From NCBI GenBank assembly GCA_015501585.1, contig JADNRY010000196.1, positions 52,772 through 116,771 on the forward strand: DNA of 64,000 bases, written 5' to 3'. Shown here piece after piece: positions 1 to 11,799 of this stretch (position 1 is its first letter; every line of letters begins with the position of its first letter). The position numbers were made by a program, and so were the translations under genes. The notes below the pieces were generated by a model, which made no database searches, was not told where the DNA came from, and worked only from the letters and a program-made list of their open reading frames with translations. Source of the DNA: Rhodocollybia butyracea (lineage: Eukaryota; Basidiomycota; Agaricomycetes; Agaricales; Omphalotaceae).

Positions 1-355
1 CGCCGTTTCTCCTCTGAGTAGTTTTGGTGAACGGAAATATTGACTATTGAGCCTGCAGCGGCTCCAGGAGGTAGTAATATTGACGGAAATTCTATCAGAT
101 GAGCTCGTTCACCCAAGAGGATCTATAAAGCAGTATAAACTGGAAGAACAAGAGTTTCTTCATTCATAATCTTACAGCCATGCCAGCATCTAGGATAACA
201 GTTAATTCGCGAAATAACTAGCTATTTCAAACGTACCAAGCTTTCCAACCGTGAAAGTAAAGCTCTCCTGTGGATTGTCCATACTACGCGTCATTTTGTT
301 GTCGTGGCGAGGAATATCTGTGGGCGTCAAATTTAGACGCTCTATTATTTACCCC

Positions 356-1615
356 ATGGACGAAGACTTCAGTCATTCTCTGCAGAAAGTTGCAGAACTC
401 GGAGGCACGTAAACGACATATGTATAAAGGCTTTCGACTTAATCTGTCACAGGCCACGAAGAAGAAGTTTGGCACATCGCTTGGAACCCCGCAAAGTCGC
501 TTTTGGCTTCGTGTTCATCCGATAAATCAGTTCGCTTGTTTACATACAACCACGACGGCGAAGGAACATTAAAATTCTCGCTGGCCACAAGTATTCCTAC
601 CGGTCATCTCAAAACTGTCAGATCAGTTGCTTGGTCTCCTTCCGGAAGTACTTTAGCCACAGCTTCATTCGATTCAAATATCGGAATTTGGGAACAGGAA
701 CAACCAGATGAAGACGGACATTCTGGTGAATGGGAATGTGCGAGTCTTTTAGAAGGTCACGAAACAGAATGTAAAAGCGTGGCGTATTCCAGCACAGGAA
801 CTCTTCTCGCTAGTTGTAGTCGAGATAAAACAGTTTGGGTATGGGAAGGTAAAACTCGACCTTCCCTTTTATCCTTCGCGATCTGACACGATTACAAGTT
901 CAACCGGATTCAGATTTTGAATGCATGGGGGTACTCATGGAACACACCCAGGACGTCAAATGCGTAGCATGGCATCCAACAGAAGAGGTCGATGTGTAGC
1001 CAAACCTTCTCTGAATGATCGTTTAATCTCCATTCCTACAGATTCTCGCTTCTGGGTCCTACGACGATACTATCAAAATATACGTTGACGATCCGCAGGA
1101 CGATTGGTTTTGCTGTACGACACTAACTGGGCATGAATCAACGGTTTGGGCCCTCGGGTGGTCTCCGAATGGCAAATATCTAGCTTCGTCCTCGGATGAT
1201 AAGACCGTGAGGATATGGAAGCGGGTAGGTGAATACGAGTTCAAGTGTGTTTTGGTGTTAGAAGGACATGACAGGAGCGTGTATTCGGTTAGTTGGGGTG
1301 TTGGAAATATCGGTCAAGAAGCAGATCCCCTGAATCTCGGACGGATCGCTAGTGCTGGCGGAGACGGTATCATTCGTGTCTGGGACCTCCATGTAAATTC
1401 TAGGCTATCCTCCACCATGTTTTTACTGAATCCGACCCCAGGAAAATCCGTCCAGTGATAAACCAACCGCAAAACTCGTTGCTCGTCTTCCGTCGGCACA
1501 TGGAACTTATGATATTAACACAGTCGTTTGGTGTCCTAGAAAGGGTTACCAAGATCTTTTGGCCACTTCGGGAGACGATGGTATGGTCAAGATATGGAAG
1601 ATACAAGCGTCATGA
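356..1615 (+). CDS. cia1: Cytosolic iron-sulfur assembly protein 1, WD40 propeller
   Basis: The spliced product is 352 aa and reads as a seven-bladed WD40 propeller of the Cia1/CIAO1 family, the targeting platform that hands Fe-S clusters to cytosolic and nuclear apoproteins. Exons I place at 356-404, 453-848, 899-987, 1042-1392 and 1442-1615; they sum to 1059 nt in frame. Blades are visible as GHEEEVWHIAWNP, LKTVRSVAWSPSGSTLA, GHETECKSVAYSS, HTQDVKCVAWHP, GHESTVWALGWSP, GHDRSVYSVSWG and a last blade ending DDGMVKIWKIQAS. Length matches the family (about 330-350 aa). The first intron (405-452) only keeps the frame if its donor is GC (AG|GCACGT), giving ELGGHEEEVW across the junction; a GT donor four bases later breaks the frame. 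The start at 356 is the only in-frame ATG before blade 1. Introns are 48-54 nt. Identity is confident; the first exon less so. Confidence 0.9.
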
Positions 1616-2388
1616 ATCCGGTATTCTATATCATACGTCCTCGAGGTATCATACATCGGTAATGTCTCTCAATAACACATAGGCTAGTACAAACGAGTGT
1701 CAATCTCTGAAGCACGTTTAGACGTCCAATCAGACGCGCAACGTTCAGATTCGTTGAGGACGCTCCGACCACGGTGTTTGATTTTTTTTGAATTGAGCAT
1801 GTCGTTTTCGTGTTCTGCGGGTGAATATTTTAGAGCTCTGGCGTCACTGCTAGCTGAACCAACTCCTAGGTTCACTAAGGAGAGAGTAATGGTACATGGG
1901 AAATATCGACATGGACTCCGCCACAGTTCGGTTTGAATGACCGCGAAGACCTTCATAATTGTCTCCGAAACCATGCTTTTAGTGGTCTGGCTGCTGGCAA
2001 GAGTGAGCGCTAATCACGTTCAACCAGTCCCATCACGACGCAGCTACTGCTAACGAGTCTGCTACCTCCCATCTCACTGCAGGTGATCGCAAAGCAACTA
2101 TATTCGCTTATCGAATGACACTATAATTCACACCAGACTCAGCTCATGACCTATTGTGGCCGGCGTCATCTCTCAAGATACAACCGAACATTTCCAGATA
2201 AATATCCGCAGAACACTAGGGCCTTCCAACATATCAGCAAATATATGGGTGTCCGGTGTATATAGCCCCAAAGTTTATCTTGACTATCTTGATTGGAGCT
2301 TTAAAGACTTCCCGACGCGTCTCTCCGTACAGCCCATCCACATTGGTATATCTAGGTATATTTACAGGATATATCCCGCTATTATTAG
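1616..2388. other. Intergenic, cia1 terminator to cellulase promoter
   Basis: I see no convincing gene here. Open frames around 1684-1974 lie on both strands of the same stretch and have no domain. The frame at 2156-2542 has no family features and runs into the cellulase promoter. The region should hold the cia1 3' end and the upstream regulatory region of the cellulase. Confidence 0.5.
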
Positions 2389-2394
2389 CCCCGC
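2389..2394 (-). promoter_or_regulatory. Candidate CreA/Cre1 carbon-repression site
   Basis: CCCCGC on the plus strand reads GCGGGG on the minus strand, matching the SYGGRG consensus of the fungal glucose repressor CreA/Cre1. It lies about 220 bp upstream of the cellulase ATG, inside a GCCCCGCCCCGAC run. Cellulase genes are classic Cre1 targets, so the position makes sense. A 6-bp match is weak evidence by itself. Confidence 0.35.
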
Positions 2395-2611
2395 CCCGAC
2401 AATGACGCGAAAATCAACCACACTCCTGTCGCCGAAGTTCGCAGAAGATAACACACGCTTCCGGTTTTTCTTCGGTTGGGTTTTTCGCAATCATTTCTCC
2501 ATCCCAAATTGTCATGTTCCTGAGATGAACATAGGGTCTTAGGAACTTAAAAGAACGTGTTCGGGCGTATCTAAGGGCTCTCTCGATTACTTGGTGAACA
2601 TATATTTCGAA

Positions 2612-4643
2612 ATGGCACCCAAACGACTCTACTCCCTCGGACTCGCTTTATCTGCTCTTGCCTCCGTTCGTGCGCAAGCTCCGGTTTTCGGTCAGTGTGG
2701 TGGGATCGTAAGTGATCTGTTGAAGCTTCAAGTCGAGATCGTAAACTGACACTTCTAACGTGAACGGTAGGGTTGGACTGTGAGTATCATATAGTCACTC
2801 GTCAGAAGGAGAGTTACCGATTCTTTTTTGATTCTAGGGAGCAACGACCTGTGTATCTGGCTCAGTTTGCGCCGTTCAGGACGCCTGTGAGTGCAACACG
2901 CTTATCTCGCTCAACGCATAACTCATTTTTCTCATTCAACAACAGATTTCTCCCAATGCGTGCCTTCCACTGTGATCCCAACAAGTACCGCACCAATCGT
3001 AATACCCACCATAGCCCCAGTATCTGGTAATACGCTCAAGTATGTCGGTGTGAACATCGCAGGCTTTGTACGTCGCGCTGCCAGTATCTCTTCAACTCAA
3101 AGTTAACTGAATAGTTTTACAGGACTTTGGTTGTAACACCGATGGAGATTGCAACGTCAGTGGAGCATGGCCACCGTTGACGCAGTATTACGGTAGGCAT
3201 TCTTCTTGCACCCAGGTTTTCTTCCGACTGAGTTTCTGTGGTTTTATAGGCATGAACGGAGCAGGACAGATGCAGCATTTCACAGCCGACGATGGGTACA
3301 ACATCTTCCGTCTCCCCGTCGGATGGCAGTTCCTCCTCAACGATGTCGTCGGCGGAACTCTGAATGCCGTCAATTTGGCTAAATACGACGATCTTGTGCA
3401 GGTACGCTTTGAAACAACTTATTTAGACATACATACCCTCCTTTCGTTCCTGCTCACTGCGTTATCCATAGACGTGTTTAGACACCGGTGCCTCGTGTAT
3501 CATCGATATACACAACTACGCTCGATGGAATGGTGAAGTAAGTAGTACATTTTTACTGCTAATCAGCCAAAGCTCACTCCTCGATAAACACGTAGATCAT
3601 CGGACAAGGCGGCCCAACCAACGCCCAATTCGCCAGCACCTGGTCTCAACTAGCGGCCAAGTACGCAGACGAGCCGAAGATTCTATTCGGAGTGTAAGTT
3701 TCCCAACCCTCCATCTTGTTTCTAACAGAACCAAAAGATTAACATAATACATGGACGTAGCATGAACGAGCCCCACGATCTGCCCAGCATCACACTCTGG
3801 GCTCAATCAGTCCAAGCCGCTGTTACCGCCATTCGAAACGCTGGGTACGCAATCTACCCTTCGGGGTTGATTTCTCGCTAAATGCACATTTATCCACTTC
3901 TCTACCCCCTCTACTCCCTCTAGCGCGACATCGCAGATAATCCTCCTCCCCGGCAGCGACTTCGCCTCCGCCCAACAATTCGTCACAGACGGGTCCGGCC
4001 CCGCTCTCCTCAACGTCACCAACCCCGACGGCACCACCACCAACCTCATCTTCGACGTCCACAAATACCTCGACGTCGACAACTCTGGCACTAACCTGTA
4101 AGTAAAACGCTCAAAAAGCCCTCTCATCTCTCAACTTAGCATCCTACCCATTTTGAATTATATCCCATTTTTTCCGTAGGGAATGCGTTACGAACAACAT
4201 CGATGCCGCATGGGCACCTCTGGTGACCTGGCTCCGGGAGAACGGCCGGCAAGCGCTGAACACGGAGACGGGAGGAGGCAACGTCGCTTCCTGCGTTGAG
4301 TTCATGTGCCAGCAAATCGCCTTCCAGGCTCAGAATTCTGACGGTTTGTTTCTCTGCCCCTCTGAAAAGTCATTCTCCAAATAACTGATATCGATCTTTT
4401 TCTGTAACAGTCATCCTCGGGTACGTCGGTTGGTCCGCAGGCAACTTTGGCCCGCCGTCAGAATATGTCTTGGTCCGTGTTTCGATTTATCGGTATAAAA
4501 ATCTAGCCTAACCATCTAACTATATGTAATCATTTCAGTCTGAGGGTCCTACACAAGTTGGTACGACATGGACAGACACCCTACTAGTGTCAAGCTGCAT
4601 GGCTCCCATCGCCGGTGCCCAATCCGGTTCTACCGGCCAGTAA
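2612..4643 (+). CDS. Secreted CBM1-GH5 endo-beta-1,4-glucanase
   Basis: Thirteen exons (2612-2707, 2771-2779, 2838-2886, 2946-3067, 3123-3192, 3250-3401, 3472-3537, 3596-3693, 3761-3844, 3924-4097, 4180-4343, 4411-4472, 4539-4643) join in frame to a 416-aa protein. Order: signal peptide (about residues 1-20, ending ASVRA), a CBM1 cellulose-binding module starting FGQCGGIGWTGATTC with spaced cysteines, a short Thr/Pro/Val-rich linker, then a GH5 barrel of the Trichoderma Cel5A (EGII) type, probably GH5_5. The acid/base glutamate is in VMNEPHD (E224) and the nucleophile in LNTETGGGN (E336). It should cleave internal bonds in cellulose outside the cell. Exon 2 is only 9 nt and encodes Gly-Trp-Thr of the CBM1. 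All sites are GT-AG; one donor is GTCCGT. The stop lies 68 bp from the convergent his5 stop. No lesion seen. Confidence 0.93.
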
Positions 4644-4711
4644 ACCTGAAGGCTAAGCTATCGAGTTGAGTATAATGGAATAAATATCGTACATCGCTCT
4701 ATGAAAACCAT

Positions 4712-6065
4712 CTACAACTCCCTGAGTACAACTTCCAACTTCCTCACAACCACCGCATTCTCCTCTTCGCTCCCAATAGTTATCCTAAGACACGCTTCGC
4801 ACCCAGGTTCGTTCCCTCTAAACCGTACCACAACACCATTATCCTCCGCAAGCGCCTTATACACTTTTTGTGAACGGACATTGTCCAGTCGAGCCCCGTC
4901 CTTCGACAGGAGAGGAATCATGACAAAGTTCGCATCGTTTGAACCAATGCATGAGCCCAATCCAAGGTGCGCAAGGCTAGCGAGAGATTTTAGCAAAGCC
5001 GCGCGTGAAGTAAGGGTCGTGGCTATCTTGGACCTCATAGTCGCGAGCGACGCAGGGGAGAGTGCTGAGAGCGCTAGATGCGCGGTGGGCGTCGAGATAT
5101 TATACGGCGCTTTCGTATTGGTCAGAATTTGGATTAACGGCGGTTGGGCAATCGCGATCCCGAGTCTAATATAGGCCTAAGCAAGGATTGAAGAGTCGAG
5201 GATGAAGAAAAAGCGTACCTGATAGCAGCAAGCCCGAAACTTTTACTCAAGGTCTGCATAACGCACAGGTTGGCGTAGTCCTTGACTAGCGAAACGGCGC
5301 TCGAGGCCTGGTCGGTGTAATCGATGTACGCCTCGTCGACGACTACTATGCCTTTGAACTTTTCGTAATCCAAGAGTGCTTTCACGCTTTCGAGCGGTAT
5401 CTTGGTGCCTGTTGGGTTACCTGGTGAACATAGGAAGATAAGCTTGATACTCGGGTCGGCATCAACCGCTTTCTTGACCTGTTAGATAACATCTTAGTGT
5501 TAGTATTCTAGATACAAGCCCAAAAAAGATTCATACATACTTCATCGACTTTAAGACTAAACCGGCCTTTAACACCACCCTCTCCAGCCTGCCCCGTCAG
5601 CTCCAGCGGACATTTCACGACCCCGACATCATTAACCTGCGCACAAACCGCGTACATCCCATACGTCGGCGGCGTAATCAAGATCTTTTCCTTCCCAGGC
5701 GCAACACAAACCCTCATCAACAGATCTATCACCTCATCCGACCCAACCCCCAGAAAAACCCGGTCCACGCCTTCCACACCCCGCAGAGCCGCAATACGCT
5801 CTTTGATAGGATCATGCGACGGATCCGGATACCGGTGAAGATCCATGACCAGCATGGGGTCTTCTCCTAGCGCATCATTCTCCTGAGCAGATATCGAGTG
5901 CCCCAGCGCGTTCTCGTTCGCGTCTAATAGTATTCCTTCCTTGTAGTCATCGCGTGCGCAGCGGTATGGTTGCAGGGTGAGGATATTCGGTCTGATAACC
6001 TGCTCTATATCAAAGTGAGATGGTTTGACTGGGAGTTGGGAGGGAGGCAGTCCGAGGATAGGCAT
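4712..6065 (-). CDS. his5: Histidinol-phosphate aminotransferase
   Basis: A class-II PLP aminotransferase of 412 aa in three exons (6065-5541, 5478-5219, 5165-4712 on the minus strand; introns 62 and 53 nt; total 1239 nt in frame). It converts imidazole-acetol phosphate plus glutamate to histidinol phosphate in histidine synthesis. Visible family features: N-terminal IRPNILTLQPY and the LLDANENALG motif, HRYPDP, the SPGNPTG loop (193-199), DEAYIDY (D223 for the PLP ring nitrogen), and TLSKSFGLA with the Schiff-base lysine K254. The C-terminal exon has FRGNEPGCEACLRITIG. Length agrees with fungal His5. The start is the first ATG before the conserved N-terminus. It is convergent with the cellulase, so the two share a short terminator region. 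Confidence 0.95.
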
Positions 6066-6095
6066 GATGGAAGAAGGAAACGAACGTTTTGAACG

Positions 6096-6101
6096 GAGTC
6101 A
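6096..6101 (-). promoter_or_regulatory. Candidate Gcn4/Cpc1 general-control site for his5
   Basis: GAGTCA on the plus strand reads TGACTC in the his5 direction, the core of the TGASTCA site bound by Gcn4/Cpc1. It lies 31 bp upstream of the ATG, so it may fall in the 5' UTR. General amino acid control of histidine genes is established in fungi, but one short core match is suggestive only. Confidence 0.35.
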
Positions 6102-6119
6102 GAAATGATTTGCACTGAT

Positions 6120-7440
6120 TGAATTTTCGGCGCCTAATCGACGTATGGTGTTGGCGCCCTGTATAAAACTGTATTGCGAGAATGCATGTATTTAGACAGC
6201 GTGATAAGACAATGTATATCCATTCGTTTGTGGATCTGGCTATGCGAGTTAACTGGCTCATGGTTGTGGTTGTGGTTGTGACATTGTGGCGAAGACTCGA
6301 GCAAGATACTACGGGTATTTCGGCCCGCCATCCACCCTCCTCTTCACATCCACGTCCACAATCCCATTCTCAGCCTTACCCAACCTCGGTGTCCTCGCCG
6401 TCTGCAAGTTCCACGACATTGACTCACACTACTCGAAGAAGAGATGAAGCGGGAGCACTTTCGATAGCGAGACGCATAGGTACGGGTAGACTGAAAAGTT
6501 CATGGACACTAGTATCAAGTAGGCTTAGGTGTGGACAACGTCTACGCTGTCGCCGAGTCTCTTTTATCGTACTACTAGTACTACGACGATGAATCTTATC
6601 ATGATGACACTGGAAGGAGAAGGGGATACAATGTTTCGTTCTGCTTTACCCTCTGCTTCTGCTTCAAGTGCTTAGCGGTGCTACAAGGATCCCTACTACG
6701 AATGTCAACATTTTTCAATGTCTGTCCCAAAGTCAAGTGCCCCGGAACGAGAACAAGGAAGAGGAAGAGCGGCTAGGACCGGGGTAGCGCAGAGTATGGA
6801 TATCCCGCCAGTCCCACCACCAGCATATCTTTGGAGAGGTTCAAGTCGATGTCGAGAGAACGGGATTGTGATGGCTTTGCTTGGGGTTTGCTCCCTCTAC
6901 TGTGGTCCTTGGTGCTCACATCCTTTAGTCACTCGTCTCATTTGCCTACTCGGCTTAGGGCTCCGCTTGCATTAAACATTCATTCATGCATTATGTACAA
7001 TACTAGTAAGTTTTTGGGATCAGTCATCGTCTTGCTTGTCGTGTGTTTTTTTTTCCTTCCGTCATTTTTTTAATCAGCTTTTGCTTTCTCCGCTTGATTC
7101 TCCGAATTCCGCGCTCAGAATGAACGACTACAATACGGATATGTGCGTATGCATCTCACGGGAGATAAACTTTCTCCTCCACGTTGCTTATTGCTTTACT
7201 TTATTCACTATCATATACTTACCTCGCATACTCAGCTACTCAAGTAACTCATTCTTCGTACTCCCGTGATCCTCTACTGCTCAAACACAACGTTATGCCT
7301 TTTTTTACATGCTTGCCGCGTTCCATCTGTTTAATATCCGAGTAAGTACCTTCTCGCTCGAGATATCGCAGATGTCTTGTAGATGAAGCGACTACTAATA
7401 CCATGCATTCATACATCTTCGTCGGGATCTTGATACCATA
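6120..7440. repeat. T-rich dispersed module, copy 1
   Basis: This stretch recurs, diverged, at 11800-12018 plus 13179-13735, 32220-33400, 36640-38250, and split around 45051/57507. Shared landmarks are a (GGTTGT)n-like tract near 6265, GGGTATTTCGGCCCG, a run encoding Ser/Thr/Pro followed by Arg residues near 6340-6440, TTTTTGGGATCA, and a T-rich end with ATGAAC(G/A)ACTA and CTACTCAA. The plus-strand frame at 6182-6592 and short frames at 6718-7269 fall inside it. They are not kept open between copies, so I treat the module as non-coding or a decayed gene. In other copies it abuts the PD-(D/E)XK module. Confidence 0.65.
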
Positions 7441-8563
7441 CAGATTGTCTGTTCCCGCGATGCAGGAAGGACGGAAGGATGTCTAAGTATTACAGCCAAA
7501 TCACAGCATGGTCTTTGAAGGGAATGGTCACTGAGATGTCTTTCCCGTCTGGAATCTGGATCGCACAAATAGCTGTCCTTACAAAATGCAACTTTCCATT
7601 CAAGAAGACTGGCTCGTCGCGCACTACAGATTTTATGACCAGGATCTAAAGCTTGTACATATGCCCCCAGAAATACTCGGGAAGGGGCTATGACCGATGG
7701 TTCAATACCGGTCTAATTTCACTCATCGGGTCCCTTGAATTGGTTCAATTATTGTCATTTAATCATACATATATTTTTTTTTCGTAAATCCGCGCTCCGG
7801 TGCACTTATGAAGCACGATTCAACTCTAGTCCTCTCCAATATGTATCATCCGTGGAGCATGGAGTTTCTATGTGTCCCTCTGGAATATTAAAGTTGCGAC
7901 GAGCGGTGTCGAGACAATGGCCCAGCGGGTACTTGTACAGGACACTGAAATTGGCAAACAATCAAATCTGTTGAACTTGAAGGGAGATATGCTGGTAAGA
8001 TCAGTGCTGGGTACAGCCATAGAAATTGTATGATTAAATGATTTTTCATTACTTAGTGAGATTAACGCCTATCGATGTTCTCTTCGCTCCGGGTATGTAG
8101 ACGTATGGACATGATGTAAGTAAATAATCCGAAAAAGGAGTTACCTTTTGCGCCTAGCCTGCAACCTCATCAATGGCAGAATATTTGGATTTTGAGGACA
8201 GGGATCCCTGTAGTAGTGCACAATATACTAATCCACTTTCCACCCCAGCAATGGCATGATTATACTCAGAGTCCGAATCACTCAAGCTTCTAGTACTACC
8301 TACACAAACGACATTGATAACTTGGTTATGTACCTTCTGTTAACTCGCGTACCGCAAATGGTAGATTTGCTGCGCGCGCTACTACCCTTTTCGGAATTTG
8401 ATGTTACATCAAAATTGTCGGACAAGGTTTTCTGGAACTGTTGTATGTAAATAATAATCTATCGCTGTTCTCTTCGCTCAATGTTTAATATGATTCTGAT
8501 ATGAACTTGAAAGTTGAATGACATAGCTCACCACAATGGCCGACCTGGTCGGAGAAGGGAGAG
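7441..8563. repeat. Upstream half of the QxW-gene module, copy A
   Basis: About 1.1 kb shared in diverged form with 33660-34588, 39160-41159 and 59150-60865. Common landmarks are a TTTTATGACCAGGATCTA segment, a CATTACTTAG(C/T) segment followed by CGATGTTCTCTTCGCTC, and the immediate promoter of the secreted-protein gene. I see no coding region. Short open frames differ between copies. Confidence 0.6.
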
Positions 8564-8569
8564 TATAAA
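8564..8569 (+). promoter_or_regulatory. TATA box of QxW gene copy A
   Basis: TATAAA in the context GAGTATAAAC, 57 bp upstream of the ATG. The same box at almost the same distance precedes all four copies (34589, 41160, 60866), within a conserved stretch beginning GGTCGGAGAAGGGAGAG in copies A and D. Confidence 0.7.
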
Positions 8570-8620
8570 CAGGAGCTGTGGCTTCAAGTCGCATCTCAGC
8601 AAACAACCCTTGCTACAATC

Positions 8621-9438
8621 ATGTTCAACAGTATTCTCAAGAGCGGCCTCCTAGCCTTCCTTCTTGCTGTGACTACCGTGAAAGGTTTGTTGGCCAGTTG
8701 GCTCATCAAGGCAGCAACGAATTGCTGATATCAGTACATTCTCACAGCTGTGCTTCCTCCACAAGGACGTATGTTATCCAGAACGCAAAGAGCTCCTTGG
8801 TGCTAAATCTTAAGGGAGGGACGAACCCCACGGAGAAAATTATTGAGTTTCCGCTTGCACATCCTATTGTAGGCTCTCCGAATCAACTTGTAAGTCCCAG
8901 CAATAACAATGCATTTACTCCAATTGAACTTAATTTGTTTTTCCTAGTGGGACTTCTTTCCGGACTCAGAGAATTCCGCGATCATTGAGTTGGTCCAACC
9001 AAAGGCATTCTTGAGTTGCTCTCCACCAATTCCTGTATATCTCCCTCCGAGTCCTTTTTGAGTATCTGGAAATACTGATCACGTTCAATAAGGGCACCCA
9101 ATGTGCTGGAAAGCCTTTGTTTTCGGACCCAACAAGTTGGGTTGTCTCTCAAACTAGTGGTGGTTTCCTGTAAGTACTGAATACTCTACATCTAACCTGG
9201 AATATATAATTGAGATATCTCCAATTTTACAGTATCGTTGATACTGCATCTGGTCTCGCGCTTACAGGTACTGGTGTTTCTGGGCAGGTTCGTGTAATCT
9301 CTGTGCTATACCTGCCAGTCAGGCTTACTCTGAGATGCGGCCTTTCTTTTTTAGCCGGTGTTCCTTTCCTTCCCCCAACCTTCTAGTACCACATCGGAGC
9401 AAGTCTGGGTCTTTATTCAGGCCTTTATTGACGAATAG
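8621..9438 (+). pseudogene. QxW beta-trefoil secreted protein, copy A (frameshifted)
   Basis: Six-exon copy of the secreted QxW family. The signal-peptide exon, the five splice pairs and the last exon are all recognisable (exon 2 begins after CTCACAG at 8746; the last exon ends EQVWVFI plus a different 7-residue tail). Exons 3-6 keep an open frame: WDFFPDSENSAII, then SWVV, then EQVWVF, with the tryptophans in place. In exon 2 four bases are missing near 8760-8765 compared with copies C and D, where those encode SAGTY or SPGTY. This shifts the frame, and I found no alternative splice that repairs it. The C-terminal tail differs (IQAFIDE versus DTSTVAGQ). The decay looks recent because downstream exons are otherwise clean. 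Confidence 0.7.
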
Positions 9439-10320
9439 TGACGGATGGCGTACTTACGAGATTGATACTACTAGTTCCAAGTTTCTCATCTCTTAAGTAT
9501 GGCAATTGAAGTATGTTCCCCGTTATGATTTTATCAAATAGTGTTTTCCTATTGTACTTGTATTGTACTGACTTGTTCCAACGAATCAGTAGTTTCAAGT
9601 TTGTGACGTATATAAAGAAGAAAAATACATGAGAAGCTGGTGAAAAAGATCATAAAGAATGAGGAGTACCAATTCTCCTTCTAGTCCTGCAAGAAGCATA
9701 AGCACCCCAACTCGTTTGAACGTTGAATCTTGACCTGAAAAGCTAAAAGCAACTACATTGACGATCCGCTTGTCCTCTCAGTCATTCATCGCCGATCGCT
9801 GTCGACACAGTGGCGCAATCGGCTGTCTCGTTGTACTTGTCCAGTGTGATAGGATATGGCATCCCAGGTCATGCCTGTCAAGGTCCGCCTTCCAAGATTT
9901 CCTGGGGAATGAGAGACGATTGGCCTTCGGTGCCCGACAGCCCGACCATTTTGTAGAATCCGGACAGACTATCACGACGACGCTAGGGGGTAAGTTTTGT
10001 TTGGTATGGTTGAGTGCCCGAGTTACCGACAGCCAACGGTTCGTTTATTTTACAGGATTTATTATGGTGGACAAACGCACACACGTTTTGCACCACTTTC
10101 ACCAGGCTATTCGGGCGCATCGCAGCCCTACCCTGCCCCCTGCCTTACCCAGTGGCTACCTATCGTATCACCCTTCGCATTTCTCAGCAACTCGCACGAC
10201 GTGGACTCGACTAAAGGCTTTCAGAATTCATTGTACTTTGACTTATCACGGCAATGATAAGACTCACTACGTGATGCACATAGCACATTTTCAATCCTAT
10301 TCGCTGTTAACGCGTTAGCG
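9439..10320. repeat. Downstream half of the QxW-gene module, copy A
   Basis: Shared with 35488-35930, 42047-42960 and 61741-62530. Landmarks are CCCCGTTATGATTTTATCAA, a GATCCGCTTGTCCTC segment, GGCTGTCTCGTTGTACTT, and CACCCTTCGCA(A/T)TT. The open frame at 9758-10318 has a partial equivalent in other copies but is broken there, with no domain. It may be a decayed gene. Confidence 0.55.
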
Positions 10321-10979
10321 TTACGGCCTCGAGTTACACTTACCACCTGCACTTACCACTATCTAATGATCTTCGCAGGCACAAGACTTGTTCATTGGTC
10401 CTGCCTCCTGGGAATCGCTTATGCAGCTGAGGAGATAGCATTCTGCCCAAAGTAGGAGCTCACCTTTATTCACAAGGCTACTTCACAGGGAACTTATCTT
10501 TCGGGGTTGATGCAGAACCATTGATGGGTATTAATGGGAACTGCCTCTGAGGCTCAAAAGTCCGAGTCTCGAGAACCTGGGGGATTTATTACGTCGACGG
10601 CACTCGAGTGCAGGACAAAGGAAGAATCGACCTGCAGGCCAAGCCCATTTCCTCATCCTCGATCACCTCAGCTCCTGCATCACTACGCTAGCTTCTTCAT
10701 CAACTCGTTTTGTTACAACCTTTCTATTTAGCTTCGTCGTCCAGTTGTTGCGGGGGAGAGCCTGCTTGAGTCAGATAGACGATGATAATGGAAAAAAACT
10801 TGAAGGCGGGGAGTCTCAGTCGAGGCATGGTATAGAAGTTTAGCACACTCTCACCCGGCAAAAACATCCCCCGTGGACAATGCCTCGAGGATCTGCCTCC
10901 TCATCTGTAAACCTGAAGGCTGAAAGTGTCGCTCACCCGCTGGTTCATGGAAGCTAGAGAACGTAGTGTGGTCATACTA
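10321..10979. other. No gene seen; start of repeat fragment
   Basis: Non-coding as far as I can tell. It resembles 30240-30600, sharing a CGGGGAGAGCCTGCTTGA-like motif and a GATCAGAAGAAACGGATAGT segment that runs on into the next feature. It therefore belongs to the same dispersed module. Confidence 0.4.
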
Positions 10980-11640
10980 TAAATGCTATCTGAAAACGAC
11001 ATTGATCAGAAGAAACGGATAGTAATGGACTTGTTCCCATCTACCAAACGTCTACGAACAATATTGCTTGTGAAGGATAACCACTGAGGAAAATACAGTA
11101 AGCTTAGTACCCAAAGATAGACCAAAAAAAAAAATCCACATACCCCATTATCGACAAAAACTGCCACACGCGTAGCAATATCCATATCCACAGTAGTAAG
11201 GAGGTCTGATATGTAGTCCATCTCCACCCCGTCCCACGTTGATATAATAGGATATAATCTTCTTTTGAGCCCCTCACCTTCTGCACTATAGCGTTCAGCG
11301 TCGGCAAACAGTGTTCCGTATACTTCTCCATGTTTTCGGGAGTGTTCCAGCCCCAGCCTCCTCCTGCGAATGCTTCAAATGGTCAGGAAGGACGTCGAGC
11401 AGGTTCCAGTTGTAGAACATGGAATTACACCTGGATAGATCGATACACGTGTCCTTTTAGTCGCCTCGGCATACATGCATAGCAAGTATGTGGTAAAAAG
11501 GGTCACGCCTGACGAGAGGAAAGATGAGCAGGGTGCAGGCCGTGGGGCAAGGAGAGAAAAAATTTTTTTTTTTTTTTTTTTTTTTTTGGATTCTTGTTTA
11601 TTGCCCTCTGTCCCGTAGGATATGGTAGGCACTACTCTAC
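10980..11640 (-). pseudogene. Decayed gene fragment next to PD-(D/E)XK module, copy 1
   Basis: On the minus strand a run reading GGGWGWNTPENMEKYTEHC and then LPTLNAIVQKV..SKEDYI is followed by a splice-like break. Equivalent pieces occur at 30590-31110 (LPTLDTVVQKV..DSKEDYI) and 35930-36510 (KYTEHWLPTLDAMVQKV..SKEGYI). Each copy has frame breaks at different places, so this is a gene family in decay. I do not recognise the family. A run of 24 T at 11564-11587 lies upstream of it. Confidence 0.45.
11564..11587. repeat. Homopolymer run of 24 T
   Basis: Uninterrupted T tract, preceded by GGAGAGAAAAAA. The copies at 31 and 36 kb lack it. It could be simple slippage or the poly(A) tail of a small retroposed insertion on the minus strand; no target duplication is clear. 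Confidence 0.8.
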
Positions 11641-11799
11641 GACGTATTTATGTACTCTGCACATTAATGAAAATATGTATCTGGTCCATTATGTGTGACT
11701 TCGCATGGGCATGAGCCCGCCTGAGCGGGACTCGACGCGTTGTAGACGCGGAAATATACGCAACCAGGTTGTAACGCCGTGGTGCAGAAGATGTAGGGG

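Noticed and set aside
6182..6592. 136-codon Ser/Thr/Pro/Arg-rich frame as a gene
   Set aside because: Not open in the related copies at 32240 and 36650, no domain, lies in a dispersed module.
11006..11331. Minus-strand frames as a complete gene
   Set aside because: The three related copies break at different points and need several indels to join; kept as pseudogene fragments.
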